From Perlucidibaca piscinae DSM 21586 (GTDB lineage Bacteria; Pseudomonadota; Gammaproteobacteria; Pseudomonadales; Moraxellaceae): a stretch of 64,000 nt of DNA. How positions within the stretch are numbered: position 1 is the first letter of the stretch; every line of letters begins with the position of its first letter. Location: positions 1 through 64,000 of the forward strand of contig NZ_ATUE01000007.1 in the NCBI RefSeq assembly GCF_000420045.1, written 5' to 3'. Made by a program: the position numbers and the translations under genes. The notes beneath the pieces were generated by a model, which was given only the letters and a program-made list of their open reading frames with translations, searched no databases and was not told the DNA's origin. Below are positions 18,528 to 26,575 of the stretch, one piece after another.

Positions 18528-19217
18528 ATGGTTCCTGAAAGACCGTTCATTGCCTGCTACGTCAGCAATGATCTTCCGCATGCCATCACCGAGCTCGACC
18601 GCCGACTGCAGTCGGGCGTCAAGGAGTCGCAGTCCAAGCGGGCCGGGGAGATCATGACCGAGGCGTCCTGCGACCTCATCGAATCCCTGTTCGGTGACAT
18701 GATCGATGCCCTGCATGCGGCCGAGCCGCAGTCGCCGGTGTTCATCGAGTCGCGCAAGGTCATCGACCAGATCAAGGGCACGCTGCAGCATTACCTGGGC
18801 TGGATCACCGGCTTCTTCGGCAACGAGCGGCTGGCGCCGGTGGTGACGCATTTCCAGCATTTGCTGGTCACGCTGGACAGCCCTGCCGGAGCGCAGGCCA
18901 ATCTCGTGTTTCCGGTCACGCCCGAGCTGGCCCGGGAAGGGCGCGCGGCACTGACGGCCTTGCAGACCGGCACGGCAGCGGATGCACGAGAGGGCATCGA
19001 AACCCTGATCCGCTTCATCGAGGCCGGCCTCCAGCCCCTGCTGTTCGAGCCCAAGCGACTGTTGAAGTTCAACTTCGTCGTCGACAAGACCCTCAACGGT
19101 GTGATATCGATCACCACCAGTCTGGGCTTCCGCAGCTTGCGCCGCCTGGGGGAGCATCTGCCCCCGCATCTGCACAAGCCGCTGGCGGACCATCTCGCGC
19201 AGTTCCTCAAGGATTGA
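18528..19217 (+). CDS. uncharacterised helical protein
   Basis: I do not recognise this 229-residue protein. It has no signal peptide or membrane segment and appears mostly alpha-helical. Notable stretches are IACYVSNDLPHAITELDRRL at the N-terminus, GTLQHYLGWITGFFGNER near 90-107, and a C-terminal half rich in Leu and Lys/Arg ending HLAQFLKD. The start at 18528 is chosen for GGAG seven bases upstream; an in-frame start at 18396 would sit inside the groEL terminator. It lies between groEL and an AdeT-like gene, both on the same strand, but the preceding terminator suggests its own promoter. Confidence 0.75.
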   Translation: MVPERPFIACYVSNDLPHAITELDRRLQSGVKESQSKRAGEIMTEASCDLIESLFGDMIDALHAAEPQSPVFIESRKVIDQIKGTLQHYLGWITGFFGNERLAPVVTHFQHLLVTLDSPAGAQANLVFPVTPELAREGRAALTALQTGTAADAREGIETLIRFIEAGLQPLLFEPKRLLKFNFVVDKTLNGVISITTSLGFRSLRRLGEHLPPHLHKPLADHLAQFLKD

Positions 19218-19315
19218 GCGAGACAGCCCCGCGTGAGCAGGGCTTGACGTACACTCGACGGCCTGGCGGCCGTTGCCATGCTGACACTGACCATTCCATA
19301 ACGAGAGGACGTGCC

Positions 19316-20377
19316 ATGTCCCGTTTCCTGTCCCTGCCAGCGCTGCTTGCCCTGGTGCTGCTCCCTGTTTTCTCGCTGCCGGCCCAGGCCGTCATGCCCC
19401 AGCCCGATGCCGCCCAGCGCAAGGCGCTGGAAAGCATGAAAGGCAAGAACGTGCGTTTCTGCATCTTTGACCCGGTTGGCGCCAACGGGCCGGCCATGGG
19501 CTATGCCAAGGACTATCTGCTGGAGGGGCGCAAGTGGGGCATCAATGCCGAGCTGCGTGCCTATGTCGACGAGCGTGTCGCCGCCGAGGATCTGAAGGCC
19601 GGGCTCTGCGATGCCGCTGCCATCACCACGCTGCGCACCAAGCAGTTCAACCATTTCGTCGGCAGCCTGGATGCCGTCGGCGGCGTCCCCGACAATGCCC
19701 ACATGCGCGATGTCCTGCGCTCCCTGGCCGACCCTAAGATGGCGCCACTGATGATCAAGGGCAACTTCGAGGTGGCCGGCCTGATTCCGCTGGGCTCGGT
19801 CTATGTCATGGTGCGTGACCGTGCCATCAACTCCATCGAGAAGGCCGCAGGCAAGAAGGTGGCCGTGATGGAGTGGGACAAGTCCCAGGCCAAGATGGTG
19901 CAGCGCCTGGGCGCCCAGCCGGTGGCATCCGACATCACCAACTTTGCCGGCAAGTTCAACAATGGCCAGGTCGACATCATCGCGGCGCCGGCCGTGGCCT
20001 TCAAGCCGCTGGAAATCTACCGCGGCCTGGGTGACAAGGGTGCGGTCTACCGCTTTCCGCTGGCCATGCTGAGTGCCTCCATCGTCCTGCGCCGTGACCG
20101 TTTCCCGCCCGAGGTGGGGCAGAAGATGCGCGAGTTCGTGGTCACCCAGATCGAGGAGGCCTACAAGTACATCGCGCGCGAGGAGGCCGGCATCGAGGCA
20201 CGTTACTGGCTCGACCTGACCCCGGCGGACAAGGCCAAGTATCTGGGGCTGATGCGCGAGGCGCGGTTGAGCATGACCGCGGAAGGCGACTACGATCCGC
20301 GCATGATGAAGCTGCTCAAGCGCGTGCGTTGCAAGAACGCGCCCGGCAGCGCAGAGTGTTCACTGAACGACGAATGA
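19316..20377 (+). CDS. putative periplasmic solute-binding protein, AdeT-like
   Basis: The 353-residue protein has a clear signal peptide (residues 1-25, ending PAQA). It reads like a periplasmic binding protein: KNVRFCIFDPVGANGPAMGYAKD, GLCDAAAITTLRTKQFNHFVGS, DIIAAPAVAFKPLEIYRGL. It resembles the AdeT1/AdeT2-type proteins of Acinetobacter, once linked to aminoglycoside efflux, and more distantly TRAP-type binding proteins. No transporter membrane subunit is adjacent and the ligand is unknown. GAGAGGA lies before the ATG at 19316. leuA begins 34 bases after its stop, so the two may be co-transcribed. Confidence 0.75.
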   Translation: MSRFLSLPALLALVLLPVFSLPAQAVMPQPDAAQRKALESMKGKNVRFCIFDPVGANGPAMGYAKDYLLEGRKWGINAELRAYVDERVAAEDLKAGLCDAAAITTLRTKQFNHFVGSLDAVGGVPDNAHMRDVLRSLADPKMAPLMIKGNFEVAGLIPLGSVYVMVRDRAINSIEKAAGKKVAVMEWDKSQAKMVQRLGAQPVASDITNFAGKFNNGQVDIIAAPAVAFKPLEIYRGLGDKGAVYRFPLAMLSASIVLRRDRFPPEVGQKMREFVVTQIEEAYKYIAREEAGIEARYWLDLTPADKAKYLGLMREARLSMTAEGDYDPRMMKLLKRVRCKNAPGSAECSLNDE

Positions 20378-20411
20378 AGCCGGCGCGCGCCGTGGCAAGG
20401 AAAACGAGGCA

Positions 20412-21956
20412 ATGAGCAAAGACAAGCTGGTCATTTTTGACACCACCCTGCGCGATGGCGAGCAAAGCCCCGGGGCATCCATGACCCTGGAGGAGAAGGT
20501 GCGCATCGGCAAGGCGCTCGAACGCCTGCGCGTGGACGTGATCGAGGCCGGCTTCGCGATTGCCTCGCCGGGTGACTTCGAGTCGGTGAAGGCGGTGGCT
20601 GCTGCCGTGCGCGAGTCCCGCATCTGCTCGCTGGCGCGTGCCCGCGCCGAGGACATCGACCGTGCAGCCGACGCGCTCAAGCCGGCCAATGCGGCGCGCA
20701 TCCACACCTTCATCGCGACCTCGCCCATCCACATGAAGTACAAGCTGCGCCTGGAGCCGGATGCGGTCATCGAGAATGCCGTGCGCGCGGTCAAGTACGC
20801 ACGCAACCGCGTCGAGGACGTGGAGTTCTCCTGCGAGGACGCCGGCCGCTCCGAGATCGATTTCCTGTGCCGCATCATCGAGGCCGCCATTGATGCCGGC
20901 GCCAGCACCATCAACATCCCCGACACTGTCGGCTACGCCATTCCCGGCCAGTTCGGCGACACCATCGGCCAGCTGCTGGCGCGCATTCCCAATGCCCACC
21001 GCGCGGTGTTCTCGGTGCATTGCCACAATGACCTCGGACTTGCCGTGGCCAATTCGCTGTCGGCGGTGCTGCAGGGTGCCCGCCAGGTTGAATGCACCAT
21101 CAATGGCCTGGGTGAGCGTGCCGGCAATGCCTCGCTGGAAGAGGTGGTGATGGCGGTGAGAACGCGTGCCGACCTGTTCCCGGTCGAGACCACGATCTGG
21201 ACGCCGGAGATCGTGCCGACCTCGCGTCTGGTGTCGTCGGTCACCGGTTTCCCGGTGCAGCCCAACAAGGCCATCGTCGGTGCCAATGCCTTCGCGCACG
21301 AGTCCGGCATCCACCAGGATGGCGTGCTCAAGCATCGCGAGACCTACGAGATCATGCGTGCCGAGGACGTCGGCTGGAATGCCAACAAGATGGTGCTGGG
21401 CAAGCACTCCGGCCGCGCCGCCTTCCGTGCCCGTCTCGACGAGCTCGGCATTCCGGTAGACAGCGACAACACCCTCAACCAGCTCTTCGTGCGCTTCAAG
21501 GAACTGGCTGACAAGAAGCACGAGATCTTCGACGAGGACATCCACGCCCTGGTCTCGGATGCCCAGCCGCAGGCCGAGGAAGTGTTCAAGCTGGTCAGCC
21601 TCGAGGTCACCTCGAAGACCGGCACCATGCCGGAAGCGCGCCTGCTGCTGTCGGTGCGCGGGGTCGACAAGCCGGTCACCGCCACCGGCTCCGGTCCTGT
21701 CGATGCCAGCTTCCGTGCCATCGAGGCGGTGGCCAACTCCGGCACCTCGCTGGAGCTGTACTCGGTCAATGCCATCACCAGCGGAACGGATTCGCAGGGC
21801 GAGGTCACCGTGCGTCTCAGCCAGGCCGGTCGCATCATCAATGGTCACGGCGCGGATACCGACATCGTGGTGGCCAGCGTCAAGGCCTATCTGAATGCGC
21901 TGAACCTGCTGCAGGCCGGCGGTGATCGCGAGCACCCGCAAGGCACGCCGATCTGA
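20412..21956 (+). CDS. leuA: 2-isopropylmalate synthase
   Basis: The 514-residue enzyme condenses acetyl-CoA with 2-oxoisovalerate, the first committed step of leucine synthesis. The DTTLRDGEQSPGASM motif (residues 10-24) carries the metal-binding Asp and catalytic Arg. HCHNDLGLA near 203 carries the metal-binding His pair. The C-terminal regulatory LeuA dimer domain (from about 390, ending AYLNALNLL) confers leucine feedback inhibition. Length fits the short, enteric-type LeuA. Its stop overlaps the next start in an ATGA. No leader peptide with a Leu run is visible upstream. Confidence 0.98.
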   Translation: MSKDKLVIFDTTLRDGEQSPGASMTLEEKVRIGKALERLRVDVIEAGFAIASPGDFESVKAVAAAVRESRICSLARARAEDIDRAADALKPANAARIHTFIATSPIHMKYKLRLEPDAVIENAVRAVKYARNRVEDVEFSCEDAGRSEIDFLCRIIEAAIDAGASTINIPDTVGYAIPGQFGDTIGQLLARIPNAHRAVFSVHCHNDLGLAVANSLSAVLQGARQVECTINGLGERAGNASLEEVVMAVRTRADLFPVETTIWTPEIVPTSRLVSSVTGFPVQPNKAIVGANAFAHESGIHQDGVLKHRETYEIMRAEDVGWNANKMVLGKHSGRAAFRARLDELGIPVDSDNTLNQLFVRFKELADKKHEIFDEDIHALVSDAQPQAEEVFKLVSLEVTSKTGTMPEARLLLSVRGVDKPVTATGSGPVDASFRAIEAVANSGTSLELYSVNAITSGTDSQGEVTVRLSQAGRIINGHGADTDIVVASVKAYLNALNLLQAGGDREHPQGTPI

Positions 21957-22711
21957 TGACCGTATCGATGTCCGGGCCGGTATCTGACGCGGTGCGCACC
22001 GCCTACCTCTCGGCCATGGGTGTTCCGTTGTTCCGGGCACGCCATGTGCTGCCGGGAGCGGCGCCGTCCCGACCCGTACCGGCGGTCGATGTCGCGTTGC
22101 CAGTGACAGCGCTGACGGACGCACCGCTGCCGGATCTGCCGATGGCGCCCGTACCTGTCAGCGCAACGGCGGCGATTGCGCCGCTACCCGAGACTCTGCC
22201 TCAACGCATGCGTCCGGATCTGCCGCCAGCGGCTGCCACGACGCCGGCACCAGCGGTTTCCCTGCCGGTCCCGGCATCGGCGCCGGCTGACGCAGCCGAT
22301 GCCGGCACGGTTCCGCGCTTCAGCTGTCAGCTTTTCCGCCTGGCAGAGGGGCATTGGGCACTTGTCGACCTGGATGACCATCCTGCTCTGGAGGGGCTTG
22401 AGCGTCAGCTCTGGCAGGGCATTCAGCGCGCCATGGCCTGGCAGGCGGAGGCCGTGGCCAGCGCGTTTGTCTGGCCCAGATCGGTGACGCCGAGCTCGCT
22501 CTTCCTGGCCCCGGATGCCGAGTCGGCACGCGCCGTGATGACCTCGTGGCTGCAACGCGATGTGCCCGCCGGCGAGCGACTCTGGGTGTTTGGCGACCAG
22601 CTGGCGCCATTCGTGGACCGACCGCATCGTGTCGTTCCGGCGCTGACCGCCTGCCTGCGTGATCCCGTGCGCAAGCGTCTGCTCTGGCGTCAGCTGAGCC
22701 GGGGCGACTGA
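21956..22711 (+). CDS. unknown protein between leuA and rimI (HolD-like position)
   Basis: The 251-residue protein has a long low-complexity Pro/Ala/Val region (about residues 30-115). It is followed by a compact C-terminal domain (CQLFRLAEGHWALVDLDDHPALEGLERQLWQGIQRAMAW to the end). In enterics the gene before rimI is holD, encoding the psi subunit of DNA polymerase III. Pseudomonadales carry a divergent protein at this place, so a psi-like role is possible. I see no diagnostic motif and the link is positional only. It is coupled to leuA by an ATGA overlap and to rimI by a three-base gap. Confidence 0.7.
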   Translation: MTVSMSGPVSDAVRTAYLSAMGVPLFRARHVLPGAAPSRPVPAVDVALPVTALTDAPLPDLPMAPVPVSATAAIAPLPETLPQRMRPDLPPAAATTPAPAVSLPVPASAPADAADAGTVPRFSCQLFRLAEGHWALVDLDDHPALEGLERQLWQGIQRAMAWQAEAVASAFVWPRSVTPSSLFLAPDAESARAVMTSWLQRDVPAGERLWVFGDQLAPFVDRPHRVVPALTACLRDPVRKRLLWRQLSRGD

Positions 22712-22714
22712 GTC

Positions 22715-23167
22715 ATGTCCGCTCTGTTGCGGCGCATGACGGCCGCAGACCTGCCCGAGGTGTTTCGCATCGAGCAGACGTCGCACCCCAGTCCCTGGCC
22801 CATGAAAGGGTTGCAGGAGTCGCTGCAGCAGCACCATGCCTATGTGCTGGTCACGGCAGCGGGCGAACTTGGCGGCTTTGCCTTCGTGCAGCGCATTCTT
22901 GACGAGGCGCATCTGCTCGACATTGCCATTGACCCATCGCTGCGCGGCCAGGGACTCGGGCGCGAGCTGCTGCGCCGGCTCATGGACGAGGAGCTGGCGG
23001 ATGGCATCAGCATCTGGTTTCTCGAGGTCCGTGTCTCCAACCAGGCGGCCATCTCTCTCTACCAGTCGCTGGGCTACAACGAGCTGAGCATCCGCAGGAA
23101 CTACTATGACGGTCCTGACGGCAAGGAAGATGCCCTGCTGATGGCGTGCAGCACTGGTCTCGGCTGA
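22715..23167 (+). CDS. rimI: ribosomal protein S18 alanine N-acetyltransferase
   Basis: The 150-residue GNAT acetyltransferase acetylates the N-terminal Ala of ribosomal protein S18. RimI traits are the N-terminal EQTSHPSPWPMKGLQESL, the acetyl-CoA loop RGQGLGRELLRRL and the C-terminal EVRVSNQAAISLYQSLGYNELSIRRNYY with the conserved catalytic Glu and Tyr. Length is normal (E. coli 148). It sits three bases after the preceding unknown gene, in the arrangement known for holD-rimI. Confidence 0.95.
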   Translation: MSALLRRMTAADLPEVFRIEQTSHPSPWPMKGLQESLQQHHAYVLVTAAGELGGFAFVQRILDEAHLLDIAIDPSLRGQGLGRELLRRLMDEELADGISIWFLEVRVSNQAAISLYQSLGYNELSIRRNYYDGPDGKEDALLMACSTGLG

Positions 23168-23220
23168 ACCCTGATCGTCTGTCGCATGCGGGAAGTCGGC
23201 ACGCTGATGCCGGTTCGCCG

Positions 23221-23226
23221 TATAAT
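23221..23226 (+). promoter_or_regulatory. perfect -10 hexamer upstream of prfC
   Basis: TATAAT lies 34 bases before the prfC start. The -35 region at the expected distance (TCGGCA, 23196-23201) matches poorly, so this is only a candidate sigma-70 promoter. Confidence 0.5.
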
Positions 23227-23260
23227 CCCGGCATCGCTGATCAAGGCCCCTCGAGCACTC

Positions 23261-24850
23261 ATGTCCTTTTCCGAACAGCTGGCCGCTGAAGTCGCCCAGC
23301 GCCGCACCTTTGCCATCATCTCGCACCCCGACGCGGGCAAGACCACCATCACCGAGAAGCTGCTGCTCTGGGGCAAGGCCATTCAGGTCGCGGGCACGGT
23401 GAAGTCGCGCAAGTCCGATCGCCACGCGACCTCGGACTGGATGGAAATGGAAAAGCAGCGCGGCATTTCCATCACCACCTCGGTCATGCAGTTTCCCTAC
23501 AAGGACGCCACGATCAACCTGCTTGACACCCCGGGCCACGAGGACTTCTCGGAAGACACCTACCGCACCCTGACGGCGGTCGACTCGGCACTGATGGTCA
23601 TCGACGGCGCCAAGGGTGTCGAAGACCGCACCATCAAGCTCATGGATGTCTGCCGCCTGCGCGACACGCCCATCGTCTCCTTCGTGAACAAGCTTGACCG
23701 CGAGATCCGCGACCCCATCGAGCTGCTCGACGAAATCGAGTCGGTGCTGAAGATCAAGTGCGCACCCATCACCTGGCCGGTGGGCAGCGGTCGTGATTTC
23801 AAGGGTGTCTATCACCTGCTGCAGGATCGCTTCTACCTGTACCAGCCGGGCCATGGCTCCGAACTGATCGCCGACAAGGTCATCGACGGCCTCAACAACC
23901 CCGAGGCTGACGCCACCCTGGGTGACGAGGCTGCCGCGCTGCGCGACATGCTGGAGCTGGTGCAGGGCGCCAGTCATGACTTCGACCTCGAGGAGTTCCG
24001 CGCCGGGCGCATGACGCCGGTGTTCTTCGGCACCGCGCTGGGCAACTTCGGCGTCAACCACATCCTCGACGGTTTCGTGGACTGGGCCCCGACACCGCTG
24101 CCGCGCCGTACCTCGCAACGCGAGGTGCAGCCGACCGAAGAAGGATTCTCCGGTTTTGTGTTCAAGATCCAGGCCAACATGGACCCGAAGCACCGCGACC
24201 GCATCGCCTTCTTGCGCATCTGCTCCGGGCGCTACCAGAAGGGCGTGAAGATGCAGCATGTGCGCATCGGCAAGGATGTCCGCGTGGCTGACGCGCTGAC
24301 CTTCCTGGCCGGCGAGCGTGCGCATCTGGAGGAGGCCTGGCCGGGCGACATCATCGGTCTGCACAACCACGGCACCATCCAGATCGGAGACACCTTCACC
24401 GAGGGCGAGAAGCTGCAGTTCCTTGGCATCCCGCACTTTGCGCCGGAAATGTTCCGCCGTGTGCGCCTCAAGGATCCGCTCAAGAGCAAGCAGCTGCAGA
24501 AGGGCCTCAAGGAGCTGTCGGAGGAGGGCGCGACCCAGGTCTTCATGCCGCAGATCAACAACGACCTCATCCTGGGGGCGGTCGGTGTGCTGCAGTTCGA
24601 CGTGGTCGCCTTCCGTCTGGCCGAGGAGTACAAGGTCGAGTGCGTCTACGAGGCTGTCAATGTCTCCACGGTGCGCTGGATTCATTGTGATGACGAGCGC
24701 AAGCTGGCCGAGTTCAAGAAGAAGGCGCACGATCAGCTGTCGCTGGATGGTGGTGGCTACCTGACCTATCTGGCGCCGTCGCGCGTCAACCTGCAGCTGA
24801 TGCAGGAGCGTTATCCGGATATCGTCTTTTCCCCGACACGAGAGCATTGA
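23261..24850 (+). CDS. prfC: peptide chain release factor 3
   Basis: RF3 is a translational GTPase that removes RF1/RF2 from the ribosome after termination. The 529-residue protein has the P-loop SHPDAGKTT (about 20-28), the G2 region RGISITTSVMQFPY, G3 DTPGHEDF and G4 NKLDREIRDPIE, all intact. The EF-G-like domains II and III follow and end VFSPTREH. The ATG at 23261 matches the family N-terminus; a longer frame from 23186 would run through the -10 hexamer. The stop overlaps the next gene start by one base. Confidence 0.98.
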   Translation: MSFSEQLAAEVAQRRTFAIISHPDAGKTTITEKLLLWGKAIQVAGTVKSRKSDRHATSDWMEMEKQRGISITTSVMQFPYKDATINLLDTPGHEDFSEDTYRTLTAVDSALMVIDGAKGVEDRTIKLMDVCRLRDTPIVSFVNKLDREIRDPIELLDEIESVLKIKCAPITWPVGSGRDFKGVYHLLQDRFYLYQPGHGSELIADKVIDGLNNPEADATLGDEAAALRDMLELVQGASHDFDLEEFRAGRMTPVFFGTALGNFGVNHILDGFVDWAPTPLPRRTSQREVQPTEEGFSGFVFKIQANMDPKHRDRIAFLRICSGRYQKGVKMQHVRIGKDVRVADALTFLAGERAHLEEAWPGDIIGLHNHGTIQIGDTFTEGEKLQFLGIPHFAPEMFRRVRLKDPLKSKQLQKGLKELSEEGATQVFMPQINNDLILGAVGVLQFDVVAFRLAEEYKVECVYEAVNVSTVRWIHCDDERKLAEFKKKAHDQLSLDGGGYLTYLAPSRVNLQLMQERYPDIVFSPTREH

Positions 24851-25662
24851 TGACACGTTCGACCTGGTCTGCGCTGGCGTTTCCTGCAGTTCTGGCCACG
24901 ATGCTGACCACCATGCTGGCCGCCTGTGACGCCCGCAAGGAGCCGGTGCCGGCTGGCACGTCCGCAGACGCGAGCGCGACGCAGATGCCGGCCGCGAGTA
25001 CGCCGCGTCTGCTGGCGACGCCGGTGCATGTCGAGCTCAAGGCCGGTCAGGGCTGCACGGAGCGTTGCAGTGAGTTCAAGGCGACGTGGCTGCATTTCAC
25101 GGCGGCTCCGGAGCTGCAGAAGGCCCTGATGGCAGCGGTGGCTCTGCCCGCCGATGTCAGTCCGCAGCAGGTCCTGACCCAGGCTGGTCAGCGTTTTCTC
25201 AAGGAGTCGGAAGAAGGCGGTGGCGGCTGGCAGCAGATGCTGTCGGCCAGGGTCGAGAACGGCCAGGGGCGCATCAGCATCATCGTGGTCGAGACGTATG
25301 ACTACACCGGCGGTGCCCATGGCATGAGCACGGTGCGTTACCTGAACTGGGATCCCGAGCAGGGCAAGGTGCTGACGTTGGGTGACATGCTGCTGCCCGG
25401 CAAGGAGTCGGCGTTCTGGGGCGAGGCGCAGCGCGCTCATCAGCGCTGGCTGGCAGCCCGCCCGACGGATGCCCCGCTGGGTGATGGCTGGCCCTTCGTC
25501 AAGGCCGATACCCTGGCTCTGCGCCCGCAAGGGGTCGAGCTCAAGTACCTGCCGTATTCCATCGCGCCCTATTCCGAGGGCATGCCGGCGCTGATGCTCC
25601 CGTATCAGCGACTGTCCGGCATCCTCAAACCCGCCTATCTGCCAGCTGCTCCGGCACGTTGA
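24850..25662 (+). CDS. DUF3298 (RsiV-like) lipoprotein
   Basis: The 270-residue protein has a lipoprotein signal ending at lipobox LAAC (Cys26). The body carries the TYDYTGGAHGMSTVRYLNWD segment and the C-terminal LKYLPYSIAPYSEGMPALMLPYQRLSGIL segment. These features place it in the DUF4163/DUF3298 group, which includes RsiV and uncharacterised Gram-negative lipoproteins. The residue after Cys is Asp (CDARKE), which in enterics can mean retention in the inner membrane. The ATG at 24850 overlaps the prfC stop by one base. Function is unknown; the group is often thought to bind peptidoglycan or lysozyme-like proteins. Confidence 0.85.
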   Translation: MTRSTWSALAFPAVLATMLTTMLAACDARKEPVPAGTSADASATQMPAASTPRLLATPVHVELKAGQGCTERCSEFKATWLHFTAAPELQKALMAAVALPADVSPQQVLTQAGQRFLKESEEGGGGWQQMLSARVENGQGRISIIVVETYDYTGGAHGMSTVRYLNWDPEQGKVLTLGDMLLPGKESAFWGEAQRAHQRWLAARPTDAPLGDGWPFVKADTLALRPQGVELKYLPYSIAPYSEGMPALMLPYQRLSGILKPAYLPAAPAR

Positions 25663-25678
25663 GTCAGGGGCAGCGGCC

Positions 25679-26533
25679 ATGTTGATTGACAGCCACTGCC
25701 ATCTCGACGCTCCCGAGTTCGATGCGGATCGCAGCCAGGTGCTGCACGATGCCCGCGCGGCCGGTGTTGTCGGCGTGGTCATTCCCGGTTATGTCGCCTC
25801 GCGCTGGTCCGCCCTGCTGGCACTGACGGCTGCCCATGACCGGGTCACGCCGGAGGCGCCGCAGCTTTGGCCGGCGCTGGGGCTGCATCCGGTCCATCTG
25901 GCGCAACACGCCGACGATGATCTGCAGCAGCTCGATGCCTGGCTGACGCGCTGTCCGCAGGTTGTCGCTGTCGGCGAGATCGGGCTGGACCGCTTTCTGC
26001 CTGAGCTCACCACGCCGGCCGCCTGGGCCAGGCAGCAGTCCCTGTTCGAGCAGCAGCTGCAGCTCGCGACCCGACATGGCAAGCCTGTCATCATCCATGC
26101 CCGGCGTTGCCACGCCGAGATCGTGCGCAGCCTGAAGCGCACCGGCTTTGCCCGGGGCGGCATCCTTCATGCCTTTTCCGGCAGCATCGAGGAGGCGCAG
26201 GCCTATGTCCGTCTGGGTTTCCGCCTCGGCTTTGGCGGACCGCTGACCTATCCGCAGGCGCGGCGCTTGCGCGAGGCCGTGCAGGCCTTGCCGCTGCACA
26301 GTCTGGTGCTGGAAACGGATGCGCCTGATCTGGTGCCGGCACCCTGGCGTGATCGTCATGGCGATGGCCGGCCGCGTCAGCCGGGAGAGCGGGTGCGCAA
26401 CAGCCCGGCGTATCTGCCCGCGGTGTTCGAGACGCTGTGCCAGTTGCGACCGGAGCCGGTACCTGAGTTGCGTCAGGCGCTGCGTGACAATGTCTGTTCC
26501 GCACTTGGCCTGCGGTCTGTCGGGGGAGGGTGA
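25679..26533 (+). CDS. TatD family metal-dependent hydrolase (DNase-like)
   Basis: The 284-residue protein is a TatD-type amidohydrolase-fold nuclease. Metal ligands are visible in DSHCHLD (His6, His8), GEIGLDRF (Glu), VIIHARRCHAEI (His), GGILHAFSGSIEEA (His) and LVLETDAPDL (Asp). TatD enzymes are 3'-5' exonucleases or DNA-repair nucleases. This one is more like the YjjV branch by position and sequence, but I cannot separate paralogues. It follows the DUF3298 gene by 16 bases and converges with the FMN oxidoreductase gene. Confidence 0.9.
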   Translation: MLIDSHCHLDAPEFDADRSQVLHDARAAGVVGVVIPGYVASRWSALLALTAAHDRVTPEAPQLWPALGLHPVHLAQHADDDLQQLDAWLTRCPQVVAVGEIGLDRFLPELTTPAAWARQQSLFEQQLQLATRHGKPVIIHARRCHAEIVRSLKRTGFARGGILHAFSGSIEEAQAYVRLGFRLGFGGPLTYPQARRLREAVQALPLHSLVLETDAPDLVPAPWRDRHGDGRPRQPGERVRNSPAYLPAVFETLCQLRPEPVPELRQALRDNVCSALGLRSVGGG

Positions 26534-26560
26534 GGGCGCCGGCGGTCAGCCAGCGCCCTC
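26532..26560. terminator. hairpin between convergent genes
   Basis: GAGGGCGC (26532-26539) pairs with GCGCCCTC (26553-26560), with further pairing inside. There is no T-run, so its role as a terminator is uncertain. It overlaps the stop codon of the TatD gene. Confidence 0.4.
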
Positions 26561-26575
26561 GCGAGGCAGGGCGCC

